Origin: Turnera subulata
Lineage: Eukaryota; Streptophyta; Magnoliopsida; Malpighiales; Passifloraceae
DNA length: 64,000 nt
Assembly: GCA_028386065.3 (NCBI GenBank)
Contig: JAKUCV010002193.1
Coordinates: forward strand, 50,818-114,817
Direction of reading: 5' to 3'
The notes beneath the pieces are model-generated. The model did no database searches and was not told the DNA's origin. It was given only the letters and a program-made list of their open reading frames with translations. The position numbers and the translations under genes were made by a program. Positions 46,261 through 57,723 of this stretch are shown one piece after another (within the stretch, counting starts at the first letter, position 1; each line of letters opens with the position of its first letter).

Positions 46261-48087
46261 TCACTCCATAAGTGGAACCGATGAAACATCATTAGCTACA
46301 ATTTGATAGTGATCTCCAGTTTCTTTTCCTGTATCGGTTTCCTGATTCCGGTCAACATTTTCACTTTCTCCATCCTCGGTTGTGGCCGATTCAAGTTGTT
46401 CCCGCTGTCCTTGTCCACCCATCATATGCATAAGAAGTTCTTCAGGCTTCAAGTCCGCAGCAGGATTAACTGAATTATCAGGGTGTTTAGACAACTTCTC
46501 TTTGTACAGAGCATCAAGTTGATTAAAATAAGGACAAGTCTTCGAATCATCAGGCCTTTTCTTGTTGCTTTCTTTTACCCTCCTGAAGTACTTGTTCATA
46601 TTTTCCCATTTCTCTTTGCACCTCTTTGCGCTCCTGTCGTATCCCAGCTTCTTCATACCAACTGATATCTCTTCCCACAGAGGTCCTTTAGGCCCATCTT
46701 TCTGATACTGCAAATCAAGGTTACTCCTCAGCCTGATCAAGGCTTCAATTTCTTCTTTAGGCCACCTAGATGAGCCCGCGCTACCAAAGTTCTCAACGCT
46801 ACTAATCTCCCGTGTCCTCACCACTTTGTCTGCTGGAACAATTTGATTCTCCACTGGGATGATTGGATTATGGGGAAATTGAACAGGAACTGAGCGGCTT
46901 TGTTCAGGCAACTGCACCGAGAGTTCCTGAATTTCAGACAACTGACCGGGGCTAGCTTGCTCCGAAAATTTCTGTAAGAAGGCAAGCACAGCTGCATCTT
47001 TTGCAGCTGCAATTGATCTCTCTTGAACAAGAAGCTCGCGTTCCCTCTTAATCCTTTCCAGTTCTTGCAGCTTCCAGGCTTCCTCTCTTGCTATTCTCTC
47101 TTGTTCACATTTCTCTATGGCCTCAAGAAACTTTCTTTGCCAGCTCTCTTGCTTGTCAATCACTTGCTGCATCAATTTCCCAATGAAATCTGCCATTTTT
47201 CTCTTCTTCTTCCTCGTCCCTTCCGATTCTTGACTCGAAGTAGACGCAGTAGAAGTAGATGTGGTGTCAACAGAATTCAAAACCGGGCTATTATGTCCAG
47301 AACTCCGAAAAGCATTCGGGACGAAACTCACTGGAGTCACCGCAGCCGCAGCCGTGTAAGGTTGGACCTTATCAGGGGATGGAGATGATATTAACCCATT
47401 GCTATTCTCTAAAGCTTCTAACTGCTCAAAAAACCTATAATTCTTGCCATTTGGCCTCCCGGATCGGCCATCTTTGGTTCTTCTATGGTACTTATAAATA
47501 TTCTCGAATTTCTCCTTGCATTTCTTCGCACTCCTGGAGAATCCAAGCTCTCCTAATTTCCTGGCCAAAAACAGTTCCAATAGAAAAACAATCCCAAAGA
47601 CTCTAGCTTTAATTATATATATATATAACCACGAGCTAACCAATTACTAGCATCTAACACCATTACATATAACCCAAAAAGCTTAAAAAAAAAAAAAAGA
47701 AGAAGACACAGTAATTGCCATTAAACTACCACTTACATAAAAAACCCATGTGCAACTAGTGTCCAGGCACCAAAAAGCAAGAGCAAAAACAGTTCTTACA
47801 AGGGAAAAAAATAATGACACAGAGACAAAACCAAGCTAAACTAACCTGGAAACCTCTTCCCAGAGATGAGCTTTAAGGTTGGTGTCTTTAAATGCAGAGT
47901 CCATTTCAGACCTTATCTTCAGCAAAGCCAAAGTCTCCTGCTGCGGCCACCGGTTACCCAAGTAGTAGCGGTCACCCTCTTCACTTTTCCCCTTCTCATC
48001 TTCCTCAGACCCACCGCCAACTTCTCCATTCTCCCGGTTGACGGTGACCACACCCAATTCCTCCGGCAAGGCTGAGGCTGTTTCCAT
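46261..48087 (-). CDS. GT-2-type trihelix transcription factor (two trihelix domains)
   Basis: Two exons, complement of 46261-47560 and 47846-48087, give 513 aa; the intron (GT-AG) lies inside the first trihelix, as is common in this family. Trihelix 1 is at ~45-111 (NRWPQQETLALLKIRSEMD...AHLWEEVSRKL...SAKKCKEKFENIYKYHRR). A central Lys/Glu-rich coiled coil is at ~200-275 (KRKMADFIGKLMQQVIDKQESWQRKF). Trihelix 2 is at ~346-410 (SRWPKEEIEALIRLRSNLD...LWEEISVGM...SAKRCKEKWENMNKYFRRVK). An acidic tail follows. This layout matches GT-2/GTL1/DF1 nuclear DNA-binding factors that bind GT elements and control growth and cell size. Which of these it is cannot be settled here. Confidence 0.93.
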
Positions 48088-49482
48088 GGAAATGATTGAT
48101 GATAATAAAAAAAGTTACAGCCAAGGAAAAATCAAGGAAAGGTGAAATTTTTGCTCTAGGGTTTTAGGTTAAAATTGTTTTGGGCTGGCTAGTTTTTCTT
48201 TGCTTTCCCCTTTTAATTTTTTTTTTTTAAAAAATGGGGTTTAAGGCTCTGCTAGTTGTTGTTGGGTAGGTTAAGTGGGTTAAATCTGGGGGAGGTGAAA
48301 GTAGGGTTTTGGTTTTTAAAGAGATAAAGTTGGTGAGGTTTTTATCAAGTTGGGTTGATATTTTTTTTGAAATTTGTCAATTTTGATTGGTTGACTGTGA
48401 TGTTTGGATTTTTTTTATGGGTCTGTGTTTTTTTCTTTCTGAGGTAAAATGGGGGAGAGATATATTATTATGGACTGATGGTCAATAATAGTGGCTATAG
48501 ATATCGTTTCAAGGTATGGGTAAAATGGGAAAGCCTGAAATTTGAATGGAGATAAGCATGTGATCGTGGCAAGTGCAATTTTGTCGTGCTGGCAAAGATT
48601 GGGCTAGAAACTTATTAATCGAAGGCCCACGTGGCCAACCTTTCTTTTTTTAACTTTTCGGTGTCTTCCCTTTCACACTTGGGCATTTTGATTGGGAAAT
48701 TTTGGGATGCCTTTTCTGATTCCCATTAATTTCCCCATAAATAAATATCCACCCTGAAATTTTCATATGTTGTGAAGAAAATGAAAAATTGTGACAAAAA
48801 AAAAGAAGAAAATGAAAAATTAAAGTAAAGAAAATAATTTAATTATTGAATTTTAGAAGAAAATTAATCTTTGTATTGGAGTTTCCATACATGAAAATCC
48901 AGAATTTAAGAAAAGATAATTTAATCAAATAATATCTTTGGATGCAAATTTGCAAATGGCATTTCTTTTTTAAACTTTAATGGCATTTTGCGAATTGTAA
49001 TGTAATGAGACTTGTTCATGAAAAGTGCGATTGCAAAAGAAAGGAAAGGTATTGTCAATTTGGGGGTTCATATGCCTGTCATTATCAAGCAACCACGCCA
49101 AGAAAAAGTACTGTCAAAGAATCGTAGTTTTAATTGACGGTAGTAAATGATAATAAGACGAAGAATAATACCAATCTGTCTTCCATTTCAAGTAAAGTCT
49201 GGTTTCCACGAAACTACTTATAGTTAAACAAATATTTAGGACATCAAACACTCATAAAAGATTTAATTACCCTCTAATTAATTAAGTTGATGATTGAGGG
49301 CCAAAACTGATTTTGATCTTATATTCTAATAAAAACCTATTAATTATTTTTAACTAATAGGTAGTTTGAACTTTGAACTACTACTTAATGGCTGGTGTTA
49401 CAATAGACACCACGTACTGGAATTTGTGCCTGTCATTTAAGAGTATTTTCCTACAGAAATAAAGAAAGAGAGAAAGGCTTCC
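48088..49482. other. Promoter and intergenic DNA upstream of the trihelix gene
   Basis: This holds the 5' leader and promoter of the trihelix gene, with pyrimidine- and AT-rich DNA. No further gene is supported. Confidence 0.5.
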
Positions 49483-49491
49483 TTGTGAAGA

Positions 49492-49888
49492 GGGTTAATT
49501 ACGTTTGGACCCCCTGAATTCAAGTTTATTTTTCAATAACCACTCGAACTTTTTTTTTCGTCAATTCACCACATGAACTCTCAATTCCGTTGCAATCGGT
49601 GCTTCCGTCCATGTACCGTCAGTTGCACAAACGGAAATCACGGATTGGCGACACGTGTTTTAATCCTGGCCGCCCATTTTATCCATTAAATTTATTTCCA
49701 AAAAATTAAAAAAAAATAAAAAAGGAAAAAAAATATTTTTTTCTACTTCTTTTTTTTTTCTCCTTCCCTCTTCTTTTCTTTTTTTTTCTTCATCCTTTTT
49801 TCTCTTTTCTTTTTTTCTTCCTCCCTTCCCATTTTTCTCTTCTTCTTCTTTCTTTTTTTTTTTTCTTCTTCCTCCCTTTATGCTCTTC
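49492..49888 (+). repeat. Left terminal inverted repeat of the Mutator-like element
   Basis: This is the inverse of 50885-51286. The first ~230 bp match nearly base for base, then pyrimidine-rich DNA ('cttcatccttttttctctttt') is still matched with small indels. Confidence 0.88.
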
Positions 49889-50285
49889 GCTCCTTCTCGC
49901 CGCCCATACCTCATCACCACCACTATCGAACTGCCACCCTACACCATCATCAAACACCACACCATAGCCATCAAACACCGGGCCACTACAGCAACCTCCG
50001 TCAACACCCATAACAAGGCCTAGCTCATCCAACACCACCGTCGCCTGCCACTTCATCTCTGTCCTAACATCCCAATCCCAATCCCTCTCCTTTCCCCACC
50101 ACTCCCTCCCTCTCTTCTTCTCCCACCTCCACACGCAAAACCTCAGTCTCCAAGTCTCCGACGCCACGGCTATATCCAAAATGAAGGGGCCAGAAACACC
50201 GCCTCCCTCCACCGTCCGTCGTTGGAACTCTATCACGGCATCCGTCGTTGGAACTCTATCACGGCATCCGTCGTCATCCCCCTAA

Positions 50286-50714
50286 AGCCTATCTTCCACA
50301 TCTAGCCTCCCTCCCCACACCGCCAGTACCGACTTTGAGCTCTTTCCGTTCTACTCCCCCTCCCGCTCCAACTCCTCCCCTTACACCTCAATCAAAGATC
50401 TCCTCCCTTCCCCGATCGGCGCCTTCATCAACTCCCCCGCCGCCACCACTACACCCCGCTCCTCCTCCCACGATATCTCCATCCGCAGCCGCCTCGTCAA
50501 GCAAGCCGCCTGGGCCTACCTCCAGCCCATGTCCTCCCCATCCTCCTCCTCCTACTCCTCCGGCGACCACTTCCTCCGCCGTCTCTGGTTCCAGCTTTCC
50601 TCTCATAATCCTGTCTCTGCCTGCATCCGATTCTTCACCCTCCGTGTTGCCCCTGCCGTCAACGCAGCACTCGTCTGTTTCATCCGTTTCTTAAGGGTCG
50701 GCGTCAAGAGATGA
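50286..50714 (+). pseudogene. Probable captured gene fragment inside the Mutator-like element
   Basis: This is an open frame of ~142 codons without an obvious start at its left end, ending in TGA (50712-50714). It is Ser/Pro rich, then contains a protein-like conserved-looking stretch: SIKDLLPSPIG, DISIRSRLVKQAAWAYLQPM and HFLRRLWFQL. The last has the shape of a folded, basic/aromatic domain rather than low complexity. I recall similar phrases from uncharacterised plant proteins but cannot name the family. A second, shorter minus-strand stretch next to it (50705-50870, RHTKISAIAYTILTQDLADQLAFVD) may be another captured piece. Translation in the plant is not shown. Confidence 0.55.
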
Positions 50715-50884
50715 TGCAGAGGTCGGAGCCGGCAGTGACGGAGTAGTCGGTGGAGGCCATTGACAGGGAGGGCGTCGACGAAGGCGAGCTGGTCGGCGAG
50801 GTCCTGGGTGAGGATGGTATAGGCAATGGCGGAGATCTTGGTGTGGCGGTGGGTAGGAGAAGGAAGGGCGGCGAGGAAGAGGAG

Positions 50885-51286
50885 GATCGAGGAGTATAGA
50901 GGGAGGAAGAAGAAAAAGAAAAGAGAAAAGAAGAAGAAGAGAAAAAAAATGGGAAGGAAGGAAGGAAAAAAAGAAAAGAGAAAAAAGGATGAAGAAAAAA
51001 AGAAAAGCAGAGGGAAGGAAAAAAATAGAATTTTTTTTTTCCATTTTCCATTTTTTGAATTTTATTTAATTTTTTGTGGAAATAAATTTAATGGATAAAA
51101 TGGGCGGCCAGGATTAAAACACGTGTCGACAATTCGTGATTTCCGTTTGTGCAACTGACGGTACATGGACGGAAGCACCGACTGCAACGAAATTGGGAGT
51201 TTAGGTGGTGAATTGACGAAAAAAAAAGTTTGAGTGGTTATTGAAAAATAAACTTGAATTCAGGGGGTCCAAACGTAATTAACCCC
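50885..51286 (-). repeat. Right terminal inverted repeat of the Mutator-like element
   Basis: This is the inverse of the left repeat, ending ...CGTAATTAACCCC at 51286 just before the second copy of the 9-bp duplication. Confidence 0.88.
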
Positions 51287-51295
51287 TTGTGAAGA

Positions 51296-52954
51296 AGACT
51301 TTAGTACTACACGTTTTAGTTTTCTATCTAGATAGTAACATTTTGCATCTCTTGACAGATATTTCAAAGTTTCAAACTTATGTACACAATATCATGGAAC
51401 ACAAACTTACTTTTACACCAAGAAACATACAATTATTCAATTTCAATATTATGTGTGCCGCATGAGTGCTGAATAGTTTACGTAATCTAATCATGGATGT
51501 CTTTCCACATCGGCAAGTGAATATTCAAACGTAGTTGATAACTAAATGCCCAATTTTTCAACTCTTTTGTGGTGTGAAATCGTGATCTTAAGCATCCCAT
51601 GTCGATTGATGGGTCCTATAGCCATACGTACTCCAATTGACAGTAACCATCAACCATTCTTTCTTATAAATATGTAAATATCTTCTAGCCTGGCTGGCTC
51701 AAACTATAATATATAAATAATGCTTGAAATTTTCTTGCATACAATTTTTTTTTAGTGATAGGGAAATCATATATTATCATCATGGTTGCATGTTTCAATC
51801 TATTACTATTCACCTTTACAACCGACAATATTTTCTTCTTGTTTTGAAAATATAATCTATTTCATAAATTGAATTGAGAAAACAAAAGGAATACGGTAAG
51901 AATATGTCACCAACTATTCTAAGAAAGTCAAAGTATGATTACCGGCCGGCTTTGGGGTTGATTAACAAGTTGGCTTATGGTTATCCCTGGAATTCATTTG
52001 TCATTAGCGGATTTCATTGCATAATCAAAATCAAGTGTAGTAGGTTTTTGTTTTTTAGAGGGAAAGTTACCTACCTTATGAAGGCCGACAAAACTAACGC
52101 ATGCTTTGCAAATTGGCTGCGGCCGGTCTTGTCTAAACGTTTTTGGAAAACCAGTACTAGTAATCCGCCTACAAAGTTGCATGTAATTGAGTGAAATTTC
52201 AACTAAATTAAAGTATTAGGTTGTTTAACGTTGAATCTTAATCCGAGTGGAAAAATGTCAAAGTTTAATGTACACGTAACTTCTTTTTTTTTTTTTTTTA
52301 TCATCATGTACACGTAACTTAAAGCACAAAAAGAAGCGGGTGAAATCTAAACCTAACATTTTCGACGGATGAGTGATCTTATTTATCTTAACAATGAAAT
52401 ATCATATCTTTAATTTTCACTAGTTTTTTCTCCCAATGCAATTAAATTTAACCAAGTCATTGGTCTCGTATCTTTTATTTACAGTTTGATAATACAACCG
52501 TAGAGTTTCTCTTTGAATGTTTTGATTTCATTGACAAAGGCAAACTAAACAATCATTAAAGTCCATTTTTATAGCTAATCCGAAAATATAAAGCCAGACC
52601 AGTTCGGGTTTGTTTCTTCCAAGACAAATTCGATCCAAATAATTATGAGTGCGATGTTTTATTTTCCAAACAGTTATAGTCTAATTAATTATCCGATGAC
52701 TATGGTATTTCCACCTAGTCTAGTCCATTTTTGTGTTAAATGGGCCTTCTGGATCAGGTGGGCCTTCCATCTAGTCCACCCGAATTGGATCTTCAATTGA
52801 ATCCGAGTGAACCAAACCACAAAAAGGGCAGAAAATGAAAGGGAAAAAAAAAGAAAAGAAAAAAGAGCGTGCGTATATTAAACGCGAAAGTAGCTCCAGA
52901 GACAGAGGAGGACAGAACAAGTGATTAGTCTCTGTACAAGCAACGCGAAGAGAC
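51296..52954. other. AT-rich intergenic DNA
   Basis: I see no gene. The right end is the 5' leader and promoter of the BolA-like gene. A ~107-codon frame at 51874-52194 has no domain or homology that I recognise and is not annotated. Confidence 0.5.
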
Positions 52955-54989
52955 ATGGGGAAAGTGACAAAGGAACAAGTAGAGTCTACTTTGCAGTCAA
53001 AGCTGAATCCTTCACATCTTGTGAGCTGTTTTTGATAGTGTCGTTTTAAATTTACCTGTTCTTTGGCTTGTTTAATTCTTCTGCTGCAATTATATTGATG
53101 ATACGATTCAGTTTTGTGTAAAAACTATCTAATTTTGCAACTGGGTTTGTTTTATATTTTTGTGATTGATCGGTTTTAAGTTCATTTCTCGTATCATACG
53201 ATCGGTAGTAGAAAGTGTGTTTATTGGTTAGGGTTTTTGTTCATGCGAGTGTGCTTATTGGATATTAGCTGAAACCTTAGGTGGTGAGGAATAAATAAGA
53301 GAGTTTATTAGTCAGGCACAATCGGCTAGGCTGGCCAAGTGATAAATCATGGGAAGGCCACTTATTAGACCCTTTTGTATGTTTTTGTGGGTCAGTATGT
53401 TCTTAGATATTTTGGTTTGTTCCTCAAAAGTGTAGAAAGTGTGAACTGATTAGGGAAATATGGTCTTTAAACCTTTGTGTGATGGTTTTGAATGTTGGCT
53501 GGCATGGATTTTCATCTTGAGCTGAGAGACGTAGTAGGATTTGGTCGTAGTAAACAAAGATTTTGGTGCATGCTTGCGTAGTTTCAGTTGACCTTCCTCA
53601 GTATAGTGCACAATACTAAGGTGGGAGCACTTCATTGGTATTGAGCGAATAGGAACTTCAATTGCTGGAGGCTGGATGTTAGATGTTCGATGAAACTGTC
53701 ACAGAGCACTCCACTTTAACCATTTTGAACGGGTAGCTCTTGGGCCTTTAAAGAGAGGCGAGAGGCCAGTTGTAAATGCAGCTTTGTTTTAACATTGGTG
53801 TTTCTATCTCATTGCTATGAACATTCTCCATCATATTTTCCTTGGGATGGGAAGTATCGTTTTGTTTTTACTTTTAGTCCTCTGCTTCGCCTCAGTATGT
53901 AGTGGCTGTAAGTAGATAATCCATTGCCTTCTTTTTTGGAAACTTGGAAAGGTTTAGTGTCATCACCTTTCTTCTGGTCTATACTCTTGTGGTGGTTTAT
54001 TGTTCACAATATGACCGAGGAAGAAGTAGTAGACCTTCATCTTCAAGAGACTTAACAGGATAGATTTGTCAATGACATCACCTTTTGAAGTACAATTGAC
54101 TTATTTGAAAGATGTAACTGAAAATTTGTACGATCTCGATATCATTGTTTGATTAACTGTTTTTATGTGAGGATCCTCTTAGTCTTAATATCGTATAGGC
54201 AAATCCCAATATTGGACAGAACCATTTATAAATTGCAACAGAGTTGTAAAACACTGTTGGAGACACCAGAAAATGTGTATTAGATATGCTGCGATTGTCC
54301 TTGTAGTTATGCTTCAGTAAAGAATTATGTGCATACTTTTTCTCTTAGTTTCTTAACTTCCCATAGTGACTAGTTGATATAGTGATAATATCAGTTCGGA
54401 AAAGCACTATCCTTGTGTTTTCTTTTACAAATACAATTCGGAAAATTTAGACGGGAAGAAAACCAAAAGCCACCTGCTTCTGTTGATAGGTGCAATTGGG
54501 CTTGCAATTGAGTGCAAGTAGTTTATGAGGAGTCATGGACCAATGACTGTGCGTAAAACTTGCAGATTGAAAAGATGCATTTTTGAGCTATTATTTTATT
54601 GCATAGCCTGTTGTTCCACCTCTTTAGACTTCGTAACTAATAATGCTAACTCTGGTTTTCCCTTTTACAGGAAGTGATTGACACATCTGGAGGGTGAGTT
54701 ACTTCTGAATGATCAGATATATTTGATATTACAGTTCAGCATTTGCTTAATATTTTTCTTATTCCCTGACAAAACATTGTACGATGTCAGGTGTGGTGCC
54801 AGTTTCGAAATTGAGATTGTTTCAGAACAGTTTGAAGGGAAGAGGCTCTTGGAGAGGCATCGACTGGTAAATGGTGCTCTGGTGGAGGAGATGAAAGAGA
54901 TTCATGCCCTCTCAATCAAGAAGGCTGCGACCCCAGATCAATGGAGGCAGCAGCAAGAATCTGAGAAATCTGCATCTAATGCTGCTTAA
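52955..54989 (+). CDS. BOLA2: BolA2-like iron-sulfur cluster protein
   Basis: Three exons (52955-53020, 54671-54693 and 54791-54989) give 95 aa; exon 2 is only 23 bp. All junctions are GT-AG and in phase. The protein starts MGKVTKEQVESTLQSKLNPSHLEVIDTSGGCGASFEIEIVS, with the BolA fold's helix-turn signature, an invariant ERHRLVN (His for cluster ligation) and a C-terminal helix EEMKEIHALSIKKAATPDQW. This matches plant BolA2 (Arabidopsis ~93 aa), a cytosolic/nuclear partner of the monothiol glutaredoxin GRXS17 that shares a [2Fe-2S] cluster. No transit peptide is seen, consistent with BolA2 rather than plastid BolA1 or mitochondrial BolA4. Confidence 0.93.
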
Positions 54990-55425
54990 AAACATTCCTA
55001 AATGTTTGTTTAGACTCCGTGTAATTGAGTTCTTATGAATGTTGTAATTTTCATGGGATATATAATGCATGCAACTCCAACTTTAATGGATGACTACTAG
55101 AATTTTGTTATCTTGACTTCGGGTACAGTTGTAGATCAAGAAATGGAGTCTTATGGAGCAGTTAATTTAATATGAGTAGGACAAAGTGTTTGTTTGAAAA
55201 AATGATCGATAGTAATATAAAGTAATGCATTAATTCTAAAAATACATTAATGCACTAAGAAAGTTTGGCCAAGTCACTATGACCGGGTTTGCTAAATGCA
55301 TTTTTATAGAATTCAAGTTTGTTAAACACCACACTACATCACCAGGTACATAAACTAAATAGAAACCTACCACACTTAAGTTCCTTATACTATACATAAT
55401 AACAGCAGCTGGGACTGAGATGTCT

Positions 55426-56205
55426 TCAATCAACCCCTTGTTTTTTAAGCACCGCAAAGTGTAATCTTGAATAGTATGAATCCCAATAGAGCCCAATTTC
55501 ATCATCTTTCTTCAACTTCCTTCTTCTTACAAAATCCTGAGTCCATCCATCGTTGAACACGTAATTTTTGTTGGCAGACGACCATTGTTTCAAGACCAAT
55601 GTATGCCCTGTCCAGGTATCAATATCCCACACAAAGACTCGCACACCATTAAGGTTCTCTACTTCCTTGATAGCACTGGGTGGCAAGAAAGGCAAGATAT
55701 GGTTCTTGATAAAATCTGTTGCCACCAAGAGCCTGCAATGATGCTTCCCAACATCGCTTTCCCTGAGCTTCTTCCTAATCTTCCAGGGATCTTCATACAT
55801 CTTAAGTTCAGTTGAAACCTTCATTCTTCTGCTTTCATCCACCTCTTCTAGATAGTTGTAAGGGAGTATTGTTGCAGGAGTAATTGCTTTCTTTTCTCTT
55901 CCAAATTCAACTAACTGAGAAGAAGACTTGGGGAGAGGGTCATCCTTAGTAGAGCCATCAAGGATTAAAGATTTCCCGAACAAAGTTATTTCCGGCAAAG
56001 TCTTCCTGGTCGGAGTTGTTACAAGGAGCGCAGCGTCGCCTGTTCTTTGTTTCTTGATGTTTCTTGAAGACTCACTGGTTTTGCTATCTTCTTGATGCAT
56101 TGATTTAATCCTTTTCTGGGCCGCAGTTGGCGTTGGGTTCAACTTCAGAGGCAGAGACTTGGGACCCAAGGGAGAACTTGGAAGGAGAGAGCCTATGTTA
56201 GCCAT
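55426..56205 (-). CDS. B3-domain transcription factor, copy 1
   Basis: This is a single exon of 259 aa from the ATG at 56205 (MANIGSLLPSS). The N-terminal ~135 residues are low complexity and basic (KRIKSMHQEDSKTSESSRNIKKQRTG, a likely nuclear signal). The C-terminal part, ~140-255, is a B3-type DNA-binding fold: PWKIRKKLRESDVGKHHCRLLVATDFIKNHILPFL, then VRVFVWDIDTWTGHTLVLKQW and ending WTQDFVRRRKLKKDDEIGLYWDSYYSRLHFAVL. It resembles the plant B3 proteins once called DUF313 or 'putative B3 domain-containing'. Target genes are unknown. It shares an ~1-kb upstream region with the divergent sHSP gene. Confidence 0.88.
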   Translation of the reverse strand: MANIGSLLPSSPLGPKSLPLKLNPTPTAAQKRIKSMHQEDSKTSESSRNIKKQRTGDAALLVTTPTRKTLPEITLFGKSLILDGSTKDDPLPKSSSQLVEFGREKKAITPATILPYNYLEEVDESRRMKVSTELKMYEDPWKIRKKLRESDVGKHHCRLLVATDFIKNHILPFLPPSAIKEVENLNGVRVFVWDIDTWTGHTLVLKQWSSANKNYVFNDGWTQDFVRRRKLKKDDEIGLYWDSYYSRLHFAVLKKQGVD

Positions 56206-57023
56206 ACTGCGAGTGAAACTATATGGTTTTTTCTATTGCTTTTGATACTTCTTAAGATCAAATGGTGGTGCATGCATGTATTTATATATAATGGGAAAAC
56301 TAAGCCGGTTAAAGATTTCCAAATCCTTTTTGGAATTGGATTAAAATGCGCTGTGGGTTATTTAGTTATGAAGTGGATTTTCTGCCGGTTATTAATTATT
56401 TTCCTTGAGCTGAGAGGTAGCATTACAATTTACAGTAGTCACAGTTCGTAGCCAGGAGTCATATAAAGAGCATATAATGTGACTTAGTGCCGGAGACCGG
56501 TTTGTATCAAGTACGGATATATGTATCTTGACTCTTGTGCAATATATTGACGGATTAAAGTTTTTGTGCAGTATATGTATAAAATTCTGGTTCATTAGTA
56601 GCCGTTATTTTAGAATCTATCATCATAATCTATCATAACATAACAAGAATTGAACTTTCATTTTCTTCATATGGGTCACATTTCTGTGTTCACCACATTC
56701 CAAAATAGCCCAGTGTATCATATAAAAGGATTCGCTCCATCCGTCCTTAAGCATCTGTGTTATTCACCAAAAGTAAAATATATGTATCTTCCAGCTCCCG
56801 TTCACTCTCATCATCGAAAAACATATCAGTTTGTTACTCAAAAAACACTGAAATCACTAGATGCCAAACCTTCATGGATGGACCAAAAAAAAAAAAAGCA
56901 GACCCGGAACCATAAGAACAGCAGACAAGATCACAAGACCAATAGTTAAATACTGGGCCGTCAATTGAAGGCCCGGACAGGGCTTCATTAAGCCCACTTC
57001 TAACTTCTCATCTTTAAGAATGA

Positions 57024-57031
57024 TTCGAGAA
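57024..57031 (+). promoter_or_regulatory. Heat-shock element core, sHSP copy 1
   Basis: TTCGAGAA is an nTTCnnGAAn pair, the binding core of heat-shock factors, with further GAA blocks downstream (about 57039 and 57050). It is conserved at 62274-62281 upstream of copy 2. Confidence 0.65.
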
Positions 57032-57131
57032 AAAACACGAAGTTACAAGAATGAAGTCGATTCCTCGGGAACAAAAGCCCAACCGACACCTTTGTGTCTC
57101 CCAGAAAATCCCCGATACTTCCTCTTCTTCC

Positions 57132-57139
57132 TATAAATA
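57132..57139 (+). promoter_or_regulatory. TATA box, sHSP copy 1
   Basis: TATAAATA lies ~110 bp upstream of the ATG and is conserved in copy 2 at 62383-62390. Confidence 0.7.
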
Positions 57140-57249
57140 CCTATCCTTCCCCTGTTTCCTCTGCATCGACAACGAGAAGCAAACACCAAGCAAGCAATCT
57201 TCAATTCTGCTATTTTTCCGTCTGTGTAGAGAAAGAAGTAGAGAAAACG

Positions 57250-57723
57250 ATGGCACTGATTCCCAGCTTCTTCGGAAACCAGAGAAGCAGCGTTTTCGAT
57301 CCATTCTCTGCTTTGGATTCCTGGGATCCCTTCAGGGATTTCGGTTTCCCTTCTGCCTCTTCCCTCATCTCTCGCGAGAACTCTGCTTTCGTTAACACCA
57401 GGGTCGACTGGAAAGAGACCCCGGAAGCCCACGTGTTCAAGGCCGATCTTCCGGGGCTGAAGAAGGAAGAAGTGAAGGTGGAGATTGAAGACGACCGCGT
57501 GCTCCAGATCAGCGGCGAGAGAAACGTGGAGAAGGAGGACAAGAACGATACCTGGCATCGCGTGGAGCGCAGCACCGGCAAGTTCTCGAGGAGGTTCAGG
57601 CTGCCGGAGAATGCCAAGCTGGATGGAGTGAAGGCTTCTATGGAGAATGGGGTGCTCACTGTTACTGTGCCCAAAGAGGAAGTCAAGAAACCTGACGTCA
57701 AGGCTATCCAAATCTCTGGTTAA
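57250..57723 (+). CDS. Class I cytosolic small heat-shock protein, copy 1
   Basis: This is an intronless gene of 157 aa. It starts [10 protein letters not shown] and has the class I layout: a variable N-terminal arm, then an alpha-crystallin domain from ~48 to ~150. The domain has consensus II ([17 protein letters not shown]), consensus I ([24 protein letters not shown], with Pro119 and GVL at 134-136) and a C-terminal IQIS anchor. Such proteins are ATP-independent holdases that bind unfolding proteins during heat and other stress, assembling as dodecamers in the cytosol. A heat-shock element and TATA box precede it. The start at 57250 was chosen because longer frames add non-conserved leader. 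Only three residues differ from the copy at 62521 (R12G, V15I, Q86H). Confidence 0.95.
   Translation: MALIPSFFGNQRSSVFDPFSALDSWDPFRDFGFPSASSLISRENSAFVNTRVDWKETPEAHVFKADLPGLKKEEVKVEIEDDRVLQISGERNVEKEDKNDTWHRVERSTGKFSRRFRLPENAKLDGVKASMENGVLTVTVPKEEVKKPDVKAIQISG

Larger units (their letters stand above)
49483..51295. mobile_element. Mutator-like element (Pack-MULE type), 1.8 kb
   Basis: The element at 49492-51286 is bounded by a 9-bp target duplication ttgtgaaga (49483-49491 and 51287-51295), the Mutator hallmark. The ends are long terminal inverted repeats (~49492-49888 and ~50885-51286) starting GGGTTAATTACGTTTGGACC. They include 'cacgtgt', conserved blocks and pyrimidine-rich tracts. There is no transposase, so it is non-autonomous. 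The ~1-kb GC-rich interior differs sharply from the AT-rich surroundings and carries an open frame resembling a host gene, as in Pack-MULEs. Confidence 0.9.

Noticed and set aside
49790..50236. 148-aa frame on the minus strand
   Set aside because: It lies largely in the pyrimidine-rich terminal repeat and is Trp/Arg/Lys biased; no domain, so not called a gene.
51874..52194. 107-codon frame
   Set aside because: No domain, no conserved splice context and no codon bias unlike random DNA in this region.
55236..55505. Minus-strand frame of 89 aa next to the B3 gene
   Set aside because: It overlaps the end of the B3 gene in a different frame; a shadow frame.
57043..57701. Minus-strand frames of ~160-230 aa over the sHSP gene (and at 62422-62982)
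   Set aside because: They are antisense shadows of a strongly biased coding sequence and appear in both copies only because the sHSP genes are nearly identical.
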